Below are positions 1-8,709 of a stretch of DNA of 21,542 nt, in pieces. This stretch comes from a virus: the IMG/VR virus record IMGVR_UViG_3300025439_000041, positions 1 to 21,542 of that record. One strand, 5' to 3'. Numbering within the stretch: position 1 is the first letter of the stretch; each line of letters begins with the position of its first letter. A program made the position numbers and the translations under genes. The notes beneath the pieces were generated by a model that was not told the DNA's origin, did not search any database, and saw nothing but the letters and a program-made list of their open reading frames with translations.

Positions 1-2
1 AA

Positions 3-3000
3 TACGGCGGCAAAAAAGGCAAGGCTCTATCAAAAGCCCTCATAAAAGACGGGTACGATGGAATTATCACGCTCGATGCTAAAGGGAATACCAGCGAGAT
101 TGTTGACCTTGTGCCGGATAAGCCCGCATCAAAGGAAGTCGCAAAAGCGGAAGAGCCCGGCAAAGAAGCCGCCCTCGTCGAGGATATCCGCTCTCTCGAA
201 AAGAAGCTGCAAAACCTTCGGGACAAACACGCCAGAGATGGCCGCAAATCAATGATCCCCCCGGCAATCCGCGCCGAGCAAATGAAGAACATCGAGAAGT
301 TGGCCGATCAGTTAGGGAAGAAGCAGGATGAACTTGAAGCGATGCACGAAGCTGAGAGGGCGACGGAAGCGGCCAAAGTAGAAGAAGCGGACGGTTGGAT
401 TGCTGATTACATAAAGGGCGACACCTACAAATGGCGCGGGATGGACGATCTGGATCGTGCATGGCAAAAATACGAGGAGATGCACCGATACCCAGATGTT
501 GATAAAGACCAGTTCGCCAAACTATTCAAAAACAGGATTACGGAATTGCCCGCCCGCGCCGACTACGAAGCCGCCAGGGTGGAGGATAAACCCGCCGAGG
601 TCGTTGACGAGGCTGTGCAGACGGCGAAGAAGGAAGGAACTCCGCTTAAGGAACAGAAAAAGTACCTGATTGCGAATATTGATGAGGCGATAAAGGAAGC
701 GCCGGAGTTTCACGAGGACATGGAGGGATTTAATAATCTCACCGATCACCGAGCGGCGAAACGGCAGGCTCACGATGATGCTCTTTCTGAAAAAGAAAAA
801 GCTCAAGGGGAAATTGAACTTAGCCAAAGGTGGATTGATGAGGGGGGAGTCGGCGAATACAAGTTTACCGACGTGGAAATAGCCAGAGAGAAACAAAAAC
901 TGGCAGATGCCAAGGCCCGGTATGAGAAGTCTCTCCCCGAGATTGAGCGCACGAAGAAAGAACTTGCGCCCGTAAACAAGGAAGTAACTGACCGGTTCAT
1001 GGTCACTATTGACGTTCCTGGCGACGGCACGTTCCAAGTGTATAACACGAAATATGCCCTCCAGGAGTTCAAAAAGCTCGTTGAAAAGTTATTCCCTGGT
1101 TCTGATAAGCTCCCCACCGTGGCGAAGGGGCTAGGACCTCTGCCGAAGGCAACGGGAGTAAAAGCCGAAGGCATTGAGAATGGGGTCACAGGGAAAGATG
1201 CTGATAATAATGTCTGGCATACCAACGGCGTACTGATTGTTAAAGGCAAGCCGACAGTCCCTTTCAAATCGGAGATGCCCCCTGATAAGGCGAAAGACCT
1301 GGACGAGCGCACCGCGCAAGTTGTCAAAATGTATACTTCCAACCCGAAGGAAGGGACTCCCGTAGCCAGTGCAAAGTTCTTAGCTATGGACAAAAACGGG
1401 AACATGGTGGCGCAAAGATCAGGGGATGATGTGTCCTTTCAAGGGATTTCGGACGAACCTATAAAAACAGGAAAAGACGAGGTTGCTTTTGTCCGGCTGA
1501 CTGGTGAAAACGGCGCAACTACGGATATGTCACAGAAATTTTATGTTTATGTCCGCCACCATTACCCTGATGCTGAAATCAGGTTCAAGGATGATAAGAA
1601 CCCGATTAACTTCGTGGAAGATGGCAAAATCGTTGCAGTGGTAATGCCTGTAAAATCCGAGGGCAAAGTCAATGAGGCGTTTGAATCGTTTGGGGTGAAG
1701 TCTGGCAAGGTCAAGGAAATCCCCCATGACGATCAGGTGAAATTCACCGGGGCGCTTGGTGCAGCAGCGGACACCCCGCAGCAACTCAGACCACCCGACG
1801 TTGACAGGGTGATGGCCTTCGCCCACGATAACGGTTATAACGTAGATGACCTTGCCGACTGGTTAATAAGCCACCAATTCACCCCTGATGATACTGGCCA
1901 TTCCATGTCGTCAAGAACTATCCAGATGATTAAGGATTGGCGACCGGACAATAGCGTTACCCTCGACTTCATGGGCCTACAACAAGCCTACGAATCATTA
2001 TCCAAAATCCCCCGAGCGGTAAAATCGGCCATCCCGCACCTTGAAACCCTCGGCAAGCAGGTATTCACCGAAGGGCGCACGAAGTACCAGGATTTCGTCA
2101 AGGGGATGAAAGAGAAACTCGGCGACCTCTGGCAGCGGTTTAAATCGCTGATGGAGGATGTTTGGGATAAGGTCAGGAGGACTATAAAAAATGGAAAAGA
2201 TCGACAAGGAACTGGCGAAGCACGGTTTTCAGTTGGAGAAGGGGGAGATAGTGGCAATGGCGAGTTACCCGTACATAGAGGGGACGTGCTTCACGATCTG
2301 GCTGGGGAGAGAGGACAGGATGAGGCACTTATTCAGGACCTCAACAGGTCACTACCCCCCGACCAGCAAAAAAGAATTACTTTCATTCTTGCAGATGAAA
2401 AGTCAAGAGACAATGGAGTTGCTCAAATTGGGGCGGCATTTGGCAAAAGGGTAATATTCTATAAGCAATCACCTGATGATACTTTCAACATCAATGGTAT
2501 CATATACGATAATAAAACCATTTTTATCCGAACCGATGCGGACCGTCCGCAACTTGTTGTATTAGGGCATGAATTGCTACATAGCATAGTGAAGGATGAC
2601 GCCATCAATGGGACAAACTTTTACAATGACTTCACTAAGGCATTAGACCCGTACACGGGATGGTTCGAACGGTCGCAATATGCCGGTAGAGTAGCACAAG
2701 CGTATATTGACCAAGGGATGAAAGCCCCAGTAAGAGAAACTCTTTTCGAGGAATTCTATGCTGACACAATCGGAGACAGATTTGCCGATAAGGGGTTCTG
2801 GAAAGAATTAGGACGCAAATCCCCATCAATCGTTCGAAGGGTCATGGAATACGTCAAAGGGTTGCTCGTTAAACTGAAAGGGTATTTTAAAACAACTGAC
2901 CATGCTTTTGACGACATATCAAAAGTCAACGATATCACATCTGATTTTCTGTCACGTTATGCTGAATATCAAGGGGTGAGGACCGGTCCAAAAAGCACTG

Positions 3001-6000
3001 ACGAAGTGCCGCTGCCTAAGTTTTTGATCGCCTTCCCCGCCCTGAAGGCCGAATTTCTCCGTAAGTATAACGGGGCATTGGACAAGGCAGAAGAGGCAGT
3101 CAAGAACCGGGACGAGGCCGGGGCGCGGAAGTGGCTGGCAGAGGCGGACGCGCTTGAGAGGTTATGGGAGGGGAAGGATGCTAAACCAGGAGGGGATGAG
3201 AAAGTGGATATGGAGGGTGGGCTGGCTCATAAGGACGAGGCGGAGATGGCAGGTGTTCTTCAACAAGGCGACACTATCAGCGCTGATGCTTCTCCCCGCA
3301 CCACCTCCATCAAAAACGCCGTTACCGAAGGAGAGCGGGCAGCCCGCGGACTCGGGCCGATAGAGGTAGAGTGGCGCCGGTCATTCCCTCACTCGTTCGA
3401 GGCGGCGAAACGGCGCGTTGACTCCGGCGAATTCGACCCGCGACTTGAAGCGAAGAAGTACGCCGAGAAGCCCCGCGCCCTCTCCACCGAAGAGGAAGCT
3501 GCTTTTGAATACGACCGGATGAGGCTTTACAATGACCACCACACCGTCATGGGGCTTATCGACAAGGCGGTGCAGTCCGGAGACCAGGCGGCTATTCTCG
3601 AAGGGCGTCAACGTCTGGCTGTGATCGAGGACGACATTTCCGATAACGATTACGTTGCTCGTCGGTCAGGGTACGAGGCCGGGCACTCCCTCAGTTTCCG
3701 CCGTATGCTGGTTAAACAGGATTACACCCTCGCTCGGTCCCTGCAACGAGCCCGAGCAGCCACCGGTGAGAAAGAAATCCCCGAGGATCTCCGCAAGCAG
3801 ATCGAAACGCTCACTCAGGAGTTGGAAGCGGCGGTTAAGAAATCTCAGGAGTACGAAGAGAAGCTCGCCAACATCGAGGCGCAGCGGGTAGTCAGCAAAC
3901 AAGAGCCGTCACCGGCCGCCAAGCGCAGGGAGAAGAGGGCAGTCACCCGGGAAGAGCTCGACTCGCAATTTAAATCCCTGGCGGGCAAGCTCCGGGCGTC
4001 GCTTTCCACGTTAAGCATGAACTTCAACCCCGAGCAGGCGGCTATTCTCGGCGAGATGATGAAAATCCGCGTTCAAGAGGGCATTACCAAGGTCGGGGAT
4101 ATCGTCGATGATATCTACGCCGAATTCGAGGGGATCCCCGACGTGTCAAAGCGGGACATCAGAGACGCTATTTCCAACTACGGCAAGTCCTACCAGATGA
4201 GCCAGGAGGAAATTCAGGTCGAGATGCGGGAAATCCGCCGGCAGATGCGGCTTGTGTCCGGGCTCGAAGATGCACAGGCCGGCCAAGCTCCTCTTCATTC
4301 CGGATTACAGCGTGACCCGGTATCCGACGAAGTGCGCGACCTGCAGAAGCAGATACACGAGGAGATGAAGAATCAGGGCATCAACCAGAAATCCTCAGAA
4401 GAGAGATGGAAAACTGCGCTCGATTCTGTCAAGACCCGACTCAAAAACGAGATTCACGACCTCGACGAGCAGATAGCGGCCGGCAAACGGAAGTATAAGG
4501 ATAAGACGACCCTTGAGTACGACGAGGAAGCGAAGCGCCTGAAATCGGTCAGGGACGAGAAAAAAGCCCTGCTTGACCAGATCGACGCGAAGCCGCCGAA
4601 AACCGAGCAGGAATTGAACGATATCGGCAACCGGATGGCCAAGGCCCGTTACCAGACCCGGCTGAAAGAACTGCAGCGGATGCTCGATACCGGCAATTAC
4701 GAGAAGCGGGCGCGGCGGGTCCTGAAACTGGACCCAGAGGCGCAACGACTCAAGGCAGAAGTGGAGAAAAAGAAAGAGGCGGTTGACACGGCAATCCGGC
4801 GGCAGGCACACGCAAACAGGACCCCCGTAGAGAAAGGGCTCGACTGGGCGGTTAAGTGGCGCCGGGCGGTTATTCTCTCCAGTATCCAGACGGTCGGCAA
4901 GCTCACGGCAGCGGCCACCATGCGGCAGATCACCACGCCGATTGAGGACTTGATAGAAGGCGGGTTGTCACTGTTCCCTGGCCTGTCCAGGATATCGGCC
5001 AAGGCCCCGCGGGAGGGTGGCGGGCTGAACGTCCGGGCGGAAGCGGCCGCTTTCTCTCAGTGGTTTAAGAAACAGACCTGGCAGGATATCAAGGACGTGG
5101 CCATAACCGGCCGCGGGGAATTGGACCGGCTGTACGGCAGCAAGAAAGACATGCTCCCCACGTCGGCACTTGATTTTTTCGGGCGGGTCCATGGGGCGTT
5201 GAAAGTCACGCCGAAGCGGGCGGAATTCTATCGTTCTCTCCAGAAGCGAACGGAATGGGCCATGCGGAACGGCTACGACATGAGCGACCCGGTGACCGTG
5301 GCAACGATCACAGCGGATGCCTATATTGACGCGAACCGCGCTATTTTCATGCAGGATAATTTTGTCATTAAGGGTTATCGAATATGGCTGAATTATCTCA
5401 AGACCAGGGGAGACTTGGGGAAAGCTACCGCAGCCGGGATGCAGATGATGACGCCGATTGTGAAGATCCCGACGAACTTCGTGGCGGAACTCACGTCTTA
5501 CGCTTTCGGCGCGGCGAAGGGCTCAGCCAGGGTGGCGTTCTCTAAGGGGATAGAAAACCTCACTCCCGAAGAGGCAGATTATGTCATGAGGGCGTTCAAG
5601 AAACAAGGGCTCGGCCTCGCCATGCTCGCCATAGGGTACTTCGCTTATGAAGCCATAGGTGGATATTACCAGCGGGGAGAGAAGCGCAAGGCGGGAGAGG
5701 TGAAGGAAGGGGAATTGCGCCTCGGCAAGTTCGACGTGCCGAAATTCGCACTCCATACCCCGGCGCTCGAGATTCTCCAACTTGGGGCAACTATCCACAG
5801 GGTTCAGGACCAGTATGCCGCCTCGGATGAGAAAAACGAGAAGAAGATCGACGAGGGCAAGAAGGAAGCCAAGGGCAGCGGGACCGGAGCCGGGATATTC
5901 GCCGGGGCGAAAGGGATAGCGGAACAGGTCCCGTTTTTCGAGCAGCCGGTAAGAATGGCCGAATCTACCCGGTCGGAAGCAAGCGCCCGGACCTGGGCGA

Positions 6001-6326
6001 ACCAGTTTGCTGAATCACTGCTGATGCCTCCAGACATTCGCCGGATATCGAAGTACATGGACCGTGCAGGTGACCAGCAGATACCGAGAGAGCAAAAAGA
6101 ATTCTGGTCTCAGGTCATGAGGGGAGATATCCCGGGCCAGCGCAAGAATCTCCCAGTGGACATTGCGAAAGTGAAGAAAATGCAGCTTGACCAGCTCGCC
6201 GAAATCATGGAGAATGCGCCGGGGGATGTGGTCGACCAGATTCAGCCGGTTTTCCGCACAAAGTTCAGGCGGGCTCACGGGCTTTCGGATGAGGAACGAG
6301 ACAGGTATCTGGAGTTAATAAAATGA
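3..6326 (+). CDS. Giant phage polyvalent protein (5'-truncated), with zincin-like metallopeptidase domain
   Basis: The frame is open from the window's left edge, so the GTG at 111 is not a convincing start and the gene is cut; about 2107 residues are visible. The first residues (KDGYDGIITLD type) resemble the end of the ADP-ribosyltransferase-like domains common in such proteins (inference). Counting from the GTG at 111, a helical segment lies near residues 640-700, and a zincin-like domain follows with HELLH at 820-824 and a likely third ligand in EEFYAD at 880-885. Long charged coiled coils follow at about 1200-1270 and 1380-1590. The C-terminal third is an alpha-helical region typical of large phage polyvalent proteins, with a hydrophobic stretch near 1834-1850 (GLAMLAIGYFAYEA). 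Proteins of this kind are thought to be virion-packaged and injected. The protease role is inferred from HExxH only. The gene is coupled to the next one by ATGA. Confidence 0.85.
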   Translation, partial: YGGKKGKALSKALIKDGYDGIITLDAKGNTSEIVDLVPDKPASKEVAKAEEPGKEAALVEDIRSLEKKLQNLRDKHARDGRKSMIPPAIRAEQMKNIEKLADQLGKKQDELEAMHEAERATEAAKVEEADGWIADYIKGDTYKWRGMDDLDRAWQKYEEMHRYPDVDKDQFAKLFKNRITELPARADYEAARVEDKPAEVVDEAVQTAKKEGTPLKEQKKYLIANIDEAIKEAPEFHEDMEGFNNLTDHRAAKRQAHDDALSEKEKAQGEIELSQRWIDEGGVGEYKFTDVEIAREKQKLADAKARYEKSLPEIERTKKELAPVNKEVTDRFMVTIDVPGDGTFQVYNTKYALQEFKKLVEKLFPGSDKLPTVAKGLGPLPKATGVKAEGIENGVTGKDADNNVWHTNGVLIVKGKPTVPFKSEMPPDKAKDLDERTAQVVKMYTSNPKEGTPVASAKFLAMDKNGNMVAQRSGDDVSFQGISDEPIKTGKDEVAFVRLTGENGATTDMSQKFYVYVRHHYPDAEIRFKDDKNPINFVEDGKIVAVVMPVKSEGKVNEAFESFGVKSGKVKEIPHDDQVKFTGALGAAADTPQQLRPPDVDRVMAFAHDNGYNVDDLADWLISHQFTPDDTGHSMSSRTIQMIKDWRPDNSVTLDFMGLQQAYESLSKIPRAVKSAIPHLETLGKQVFTEGRTKYQDFVKGMKEKLGDLWQRFKSLMEDVWDKVRRTIKNGKDRQGTGEARFSVGEGGDSGNGELPVHRGDVLHDLAGERGQDEALIQDLNRSLPPDQQKRITFILADEKSRDNGVAQIGAAFGKRVIFYKQSPDDTFNINGIIYDNKTIFIRTDADRPQLVVLGHELLHSIVKDDAINGTNFYNDFTKALDPYTGWFERSQYAGRVAQAYIDQGMKAPVRETLFEEFYADTIGDRFADKGFWKELGRKSPSIVRRVMEYVKGLLVKLKGYFKTTDHAFDDISKVNDITSDFLSRYAEYQGVRTGPKSTDEVPLPKFLIAFPALKAEFLRKYNGALDKAEEAVKNRDEAGARKWLAEADALERLWEGKDAKPGGDEKVDMEGGLAHKDEAEMAGVLQQGDTISADASPRTTSIKNAVTEGERAARGLGPIEVEWRRSFPHSFEAAKRRVDSGEFDPRLEAKKYAEKPRALSTEEEAAFEYDRMRLYNDHHTVMGLIDKAVQSGDQAAILEGRQRLAVIEDDISDNDYVARRSGYEAGHSLSFRRMLVKQDYTLARSLQRARAATGEKEIPEDLRKQIETLTQELEAAVKKSQEYEEKLANIEAQRVVSKQEPSPAAKRREKRAVTREELDSQFKSLAGKLRASLSTLSMNFNPEQAAILGEMMKIRVQEGITKVGDIVDDIYAEFEGIPDVSKRDIRDAISNYGKSYQMSQEEIQVEMREIRRQMRLVSGLEDAQAGQAPLHSGLQRDPVSDEVRDLQKQIHEEMKNQGINQKSSEERWKTALDSVKTRLKNEIHDLDEQIAAGKRKYKDKTTLEYDEEAKRLKSVRDEKKALLDQIDAKPPKTEQELNDIGNRMAKARYQTRLKELQRMLDTGNYEKRARRVLKLDPEAQRLKAEVEKKKEAVDTAIRRQAHANRTPVEKGLDWAVKWRRAVILSSIQTVGKLTAAATMRQITTPIEDLIEGGLSLFPGLSRISAKAPREGGGLNVRAEAAAFSQWFKKQTWQDIKDVAITGRGELDRLYGSKKDMLPTSALDFFGRVHGALKVTPKRAEFYRSLQKRTEWAMRNGYDMSDPVTVATITADAYIDANRAIFMQDNFVIKGYRIWLNYLKTRGDLGKATAAGMQMMTPIVKIPTNFVAELTSYAFGAAKGSARVAFSKGIENLTPEEADYVMRAFKKQGLGLAMLAIGYFAYEAIGGYYQRGEKRKAGEVKEGELRLGKFDVPKFALHTPALEILQLGATIHRVQDQYAASDEKNEKKIDEGKKEAKGSGTGAGIFAGAKGIAEQVPFFEQPVRMAESTRSEASARTWANQFAESLLMPPDIRRISKYMDRAGDQQIPREQKEFWSQVMRGDIPGQRKNLPVDIAKVKKMQLDQLAEIMENAPGDVVDQIQPVFRTKFRRAHGLSDEERDRYLELIK
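2191..2454 (+). CDS. Possible overlapping small gene inside the giant gene (+1 frame)
   Basis: This is an 87-codon ORF lying wholly inside the giant polyvalent gene in another frame. It has an exact AGGAGG 10 nt before its ATG. By hand count, about 46 of its first 59 codons end in G or C (78%). The main frame over the same stretch has about 25 of 58 (43%) and encodes a G/E/R-rich linker. The product would be a soluble, charged 87-aa protein that I do not recognise. The main frame is clearly coding both upstream and downstream, so this could also be a fossil of an inserted gene or chance. It is kept at low confidence for that reason. Confidence 0.3.
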   Translation: MEKIDKELAKHGFQLEKGEIVAMASYPYIEGTCFTIWLGREDRMRHLFRTSTGHYPPTSKKELLSFLQMKSQETMELLKLGRHLAKG

Positions 6327-7609
6327 TCGAAAAACCATTCAGCAAGCAGCGGTGGAGGATATTTGATGTAGGCGGACTGTTTATCCACGTCGCGCAGCGG
6401 ATCGCGCAAGATGTGAAGATAATGGAATACTTCTCTCCGTGGGAGCGAGGTTTCCCGAAGCCTCACGACTGTGCTATGGGTGAAGGGGTGCCGGGGATTG
6501 TGCGGTGGGATTACTTTTTTGAGGACATTGAGAATGTCGATTGTGTGTGGTTCCCTGATGTCGGCTACGGGGATCTTATAGACGATCTCCGCAAGCGAGG
6601 TATCAGGACGGGAGGATGTGGGCAGGGAGCGCAAGAATGGGAAGGGGACCGGTTTAAGTTTCGAGAGATGCTAAAAGCGCGGGGGCTGCCGGTAATGCAA
6701 TACAAGCCGGTTGAAGGGATTGAAGAACTTGTCGAATATCTCAAAAAACATCCTGACACATGGGTGAAATTGAATAACGATGCGCGAGGAGTTGAAGAGA
6801 CTTTCCACGTCGAGACTTATAAAAAGTCGGCTACAAAAATATATAAAATAGCTGCGAAACTCGACTGTTTCGCCGAAGATCAAATAATTATGGTTGAAAA
6901 ACCTCGACCTGATGGCGGGGAAGAGGTCGGCGACGAGCAATTTTTCGGCAACGACTATCTGGATAATGCACTCCTTGGGGTCGAATTGAAGGGCTGTAAT
7001 TACGCTGGCCACTTCATGCCGTATGACGACCTCCCCCCGGTTGTCAAGCATATCGATGATGTGATTCGACCAGGGCTTAAAAAAGGCGGATTGCAGGGGG
7101 TCAGGTCCACGGAAATCGGGGCGGTGAAGGTGGACGGCAAGACGGTTGGCTATTATTCGGATGCTTGCCAGCGGTTCGGCCGGCCGAGCGGGGGGGCGTT
7201 GACCCGCGGGACTAAAAACTTGACCGAAGTAATGTATCGCGTTGCTGGTGGGGAAGATGTGAAACTTGAATATGTTGCGCCATACGCTGCCGAGATAGTC
7301 ACATGGTCGAATTCCGCCAACGATACGGCGATCCCTATCAAGCTCAAAGAGAAAGATATGGACAGGGTGCTGCTCGGGCAGTTCTATAAGAATAAAAAAG
7401 ACGGCATGTTTTATCGTATCCCTATGGGAGACGGCGGATTGATTGCGGAGTGTGTAGGTTTTGGCAAAACGCTGGAAGAAGCCCAGCAACAGGCGACTGA
7501 ATCACTCGCGCTAGTGGATTTCGAGGGCAAAGAGTACGAAAAAGACGGGTGGGAGCAGATGGACGAAAAACTTGATAAGGCTCGGAAGCTCGGCGTCTGG
7601 CCGAAGTGA
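6323..7609 (+). CDS. ATP-grasp ligase-like protein (PurD/carbamoyl-phosphate-synthase fold)
   Basis: This is a 428-aa protein. The N-terminal ~100 residues look like a pre-ATP-grasp Rossmann-type domain. They are followed by ATP-grasp features: a FKFREMLKARGLPV helix (111-124), WVKLNN with a candidate ATP-binding Lys149, the hinge-like IIMVEKP (188-194), and STEIGAV (262-268) plus D280/R284 as candidate metal and nucleotide ligands. The end, with GKTLEEAQQQA, resembles the C-terminal domain of PurD-like ligases. ATP-grasp enzymes form C-N or C-S bonds through acyl phosphates. The substrate is unknown, and purine synthesis seems unlikely for a lone copy in a structural operon. The ATG overlaps the upstream TGA by 4 nt, so it is translationally coupled to the giant gene. 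It is the last gene before the terminator. Confidence 0.6.
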   Translation: MIEKPFSKQRWRIFDVGGLFIHVAQRIAQDVKIMEYFSPWERGFPKPHDCAMGEGVPGIVRWDYFFEDIENVDCVWFPDVGYGDLIDDLRKRGIRTGGCGQGAQEWEGDRFKFREMLKARGLPVMQYKPVEGIEELVEYLKKHPDTWVKLNNDARGVEETFHVETYKKSATKIYKIAAKLDCFAEDQIIMVEKPRPDGGEEVGDEQFFGNDYLDNALLGVELKGCNYAGHFMPYDDLPPVVKHIDDVIRPGLKKGGLQGVRSTEIGAVKVDGKTVGYYSDACQRFGRPSGGALTRGTKNLTEVMYRVAGGEDVKLEYVAPYAAEIVTWSNSANDTAIPIKLKEKDMDRVLLGQFYKNKKDGMFYRIPMGDGGLIAECVGFGKTLEEAQQQATESLALVDFEGKEYEKDGWEQMDEKLDKARKLGVWPK

Positions 7610-7614
7610 AGCAA

Positions 7615-7644
7615 AAAGCCCCGGTCTTAATTGGCCGGGGCTTT
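7615..7644. terminator. Bidirectional intrinsic terminator between convergent operons
   Basis: A perfect 10-bp inverted repeat (AAAGCCCCGG, 10-nt loop, CCGGGGCTTT) is preceded by an A tract and followed by a T-rich stretch, so it can work on both strands. It lies 5 nt after the ATP-grasp stop and 29 nt beyond the stop of the convergent - strand gene, exactly where the two operons meet. Confidence 0.9.
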
Positions 7645-7673
7645 CCTTTCTCTACGATACCTATTCACATAAA

Positions 7674-7967
7674 TTAAGAGGGGGACCCGCCTTCAGTCGG
7701 GGTGGGCCCCGGTGTCGCCGGGGTATCCGCTGTCACTCTCGCAGTGAGCGCGTCGGCCATGGCCTGCGCCCTGATCTTCAGAGGGTCCAGGTCAGCGGCG
7801 ACGATCTGGTTGCCGGATGCGAGCTTGGTCTGAAGGACGGATATTTCTTCCTGCTGCGCCTGATTCTGCTGCGCCAGTGAATCAAGGAGCGTTTCCGCTG
7901 CCGCTGCCGCTGTTTCGGCGTTTGTGATTGCGTCGCCGAGGGCCTGTACTTCGGGGTCCGTTGCCAT
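7674..7967 (-). CDS. Small coiled-coil phage protein with Pro/Thr-rich tail
   Basis: This 97-aa protein is mostly Ala/Gln/Glu-rich helix (residues 5-75, coiled-coil-like). It ends in a low-complexity tail rich in T, P and G. The ATG at 7967 is chosen because AGGAGG lies 6 nt upstream. The frame stays open farther back to an ATG at 8012 without a ribosome site, and to an ATT at 8060 that does have one. Small helical proteins of this composition occur near tail genes in many phages, but I cannot assign a function. It is the last gene of the - strand operon. Confidence 0.75.
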   Translation of the reverse strand: MATDPEVQALGDAITNAETAAAAAETLLDSLAQQNQAQQEEISVLQTKLASGNQIVAADLDPLKIRAQAMADALTARVTADTPATPGPTPTEGGSPS

Positions 7968-8056
7968 GTGATGCCTCCTAAGAAATTGCGCTGCTTGGGT
8001 TAAATATCTCATTGCGTGAACAAGGTTCCTGATTACCTCATGTGTCGATAACGGTT

Positions 8057-8075
8057 CAATGTCGCACCTCCTTTT
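8057..8075 (-). promoter_or_regulatory. Orphan strong Shine-Dalgarno site in leader of the coiled-coil gene
   Basis: On the - strand, AAAAGGAGG (8067-8075) is followed 6 nt later by ATT (8060) and 7 nt later by TTG (8059). The TTG opens an 8-codon ORF (MNRYRHMR, stop). The ATT is in frame with the downstream gene and would add 31 residues to it. It may be a leader peptide, a rare ATT start, or the relic of a frameshifted longer N-terminus. Confidence 0.35.
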
Positions 8076-8146
8076 GTTCTCAGTGGTTGACGGTCGTTTT
8101 CCCTTCTCCTTTCGCGGGTTAGTTACTTGTTACCATCCGACGGCAA

Positions 8147-8452
8147 TTATTCATAAGGGTCTTTGTACTGATTAAGTTGCTTAGCTTTTTTCTCTGCAAG
8201 GCATCCGGTAAAATTAGGCAACTTCCACGAAGCTGCATGGGCCTTGCGATATTTTTTGCTGGGGGATATTTGCTCCAGTAGATGTATTGCCTCGCCATAG
8301 CAGTCTACAGCATCTTGCATCCCTTGAGTGTAAACCTCATCTATTGTCAGATTTGCTTTGAGATATTTGATATCGTAATTCACACTCTCTGTTTCCCCTC
8401 CCCACGCCGCCCCCGCCATCAGAAGAAATGATATGATGATAAAGGTTTTCAT
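8147..8452 (-). CDS. Small exported protein with cleavable signal peptide
   Basis: This 101-aa protein has N-terminal MKTFIIISFLLMAGAAWG, a Sec-type signal with a likely cleavage near AWG/GETES. The mature part is helical and carries two Cys (in DCYG and TGCLA) that could form a disulfide in the periplasm. The ATG at 8452 is supported by a 4-nt ATGA overlap with the upstream lipoprotein gene and an AGGAGG 11 nt before it. The farther GTG at 8464 overlaps the ribosome site. No family is recognised. It is the last of five consecutive exported proteins. Confidence 0.75.
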   Translation of the reverse strand: MKTFIIISFLLMAGAAWGGETESVNYDIKYLKANLTIDEVYTQGMQDAVDCYGEAIHLLEQISPSKKYRKAHAASWKLPNFTGCLAEKKAKQLNQYKDPYE

Positions 8453-8709
8453 TCTCTGGTCCACCTCCTATCGCATTCGGCAGCGAAATAAAAGTATAGG
8501 TCTGTCCAGACTTGCGACTCCCCATACCACCGCCCTGCCTCCCGTTCAGATTCCAATGTAGCGTTACGATTCCTTTCCGCTACCGCCTTGTGAAATTGGT
8601 CATTGGTATAGTTCATGTTACTGTAAACACGGTGACAAAAGTAGTCTGGTATGCCGCTACACCCCGCCATCAGCAAAAGGATGAGTGATGCGAAGATGAG
8701 TTTAGTCAT
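8449..8709 (-). CDS. Putative lipoprotein
   Basis: This 86-aa protein begins MTKLIFASLILLLMAGC, a short basic n-region and hydrophobic core ending in a lipobox-like MAGC, so Cys17 is probably lipidated. The mature part is aromatic and charged, with two further Cys. It starts directly after the upstream stop (TAAATG) with a GGAGA ribosome site, and its TGA overlaps the next ATG. It is not proline-rich like Rz1 spanins. A role in lysis or superinfection exclusion is possible but unproven. Confidence 0.75.
   Translation of the reverse strand: MTKLIFASLILLLMAGCSGIPDYFCHRVYSNMNYTNDQFHKAVAERNRNATLESEREAGRWYGESQVWTDLYFYFAAECDRRWTRE

Noticed and set aside
803-1405. 200-codon - strand ORF opposite the giant gene
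   Set aside because: Antisense shadow rich in Ser/Leu/Phe; the + strand frame is continuous and coherent.
6671-7489. Long - strand ORF (272 codons) opposite the ATP-grasp gene
   Set aside because: It is the antisense of a gene with clear motifs, has no ribosome site, and its product has no recognisable domain.
7572-7880. 102-codon + strand ORF across the terminator
   Set aside because: It starts inside the ATP-grasp gene, reads through the terminator stem and is antisense to the coiled-coil gene.
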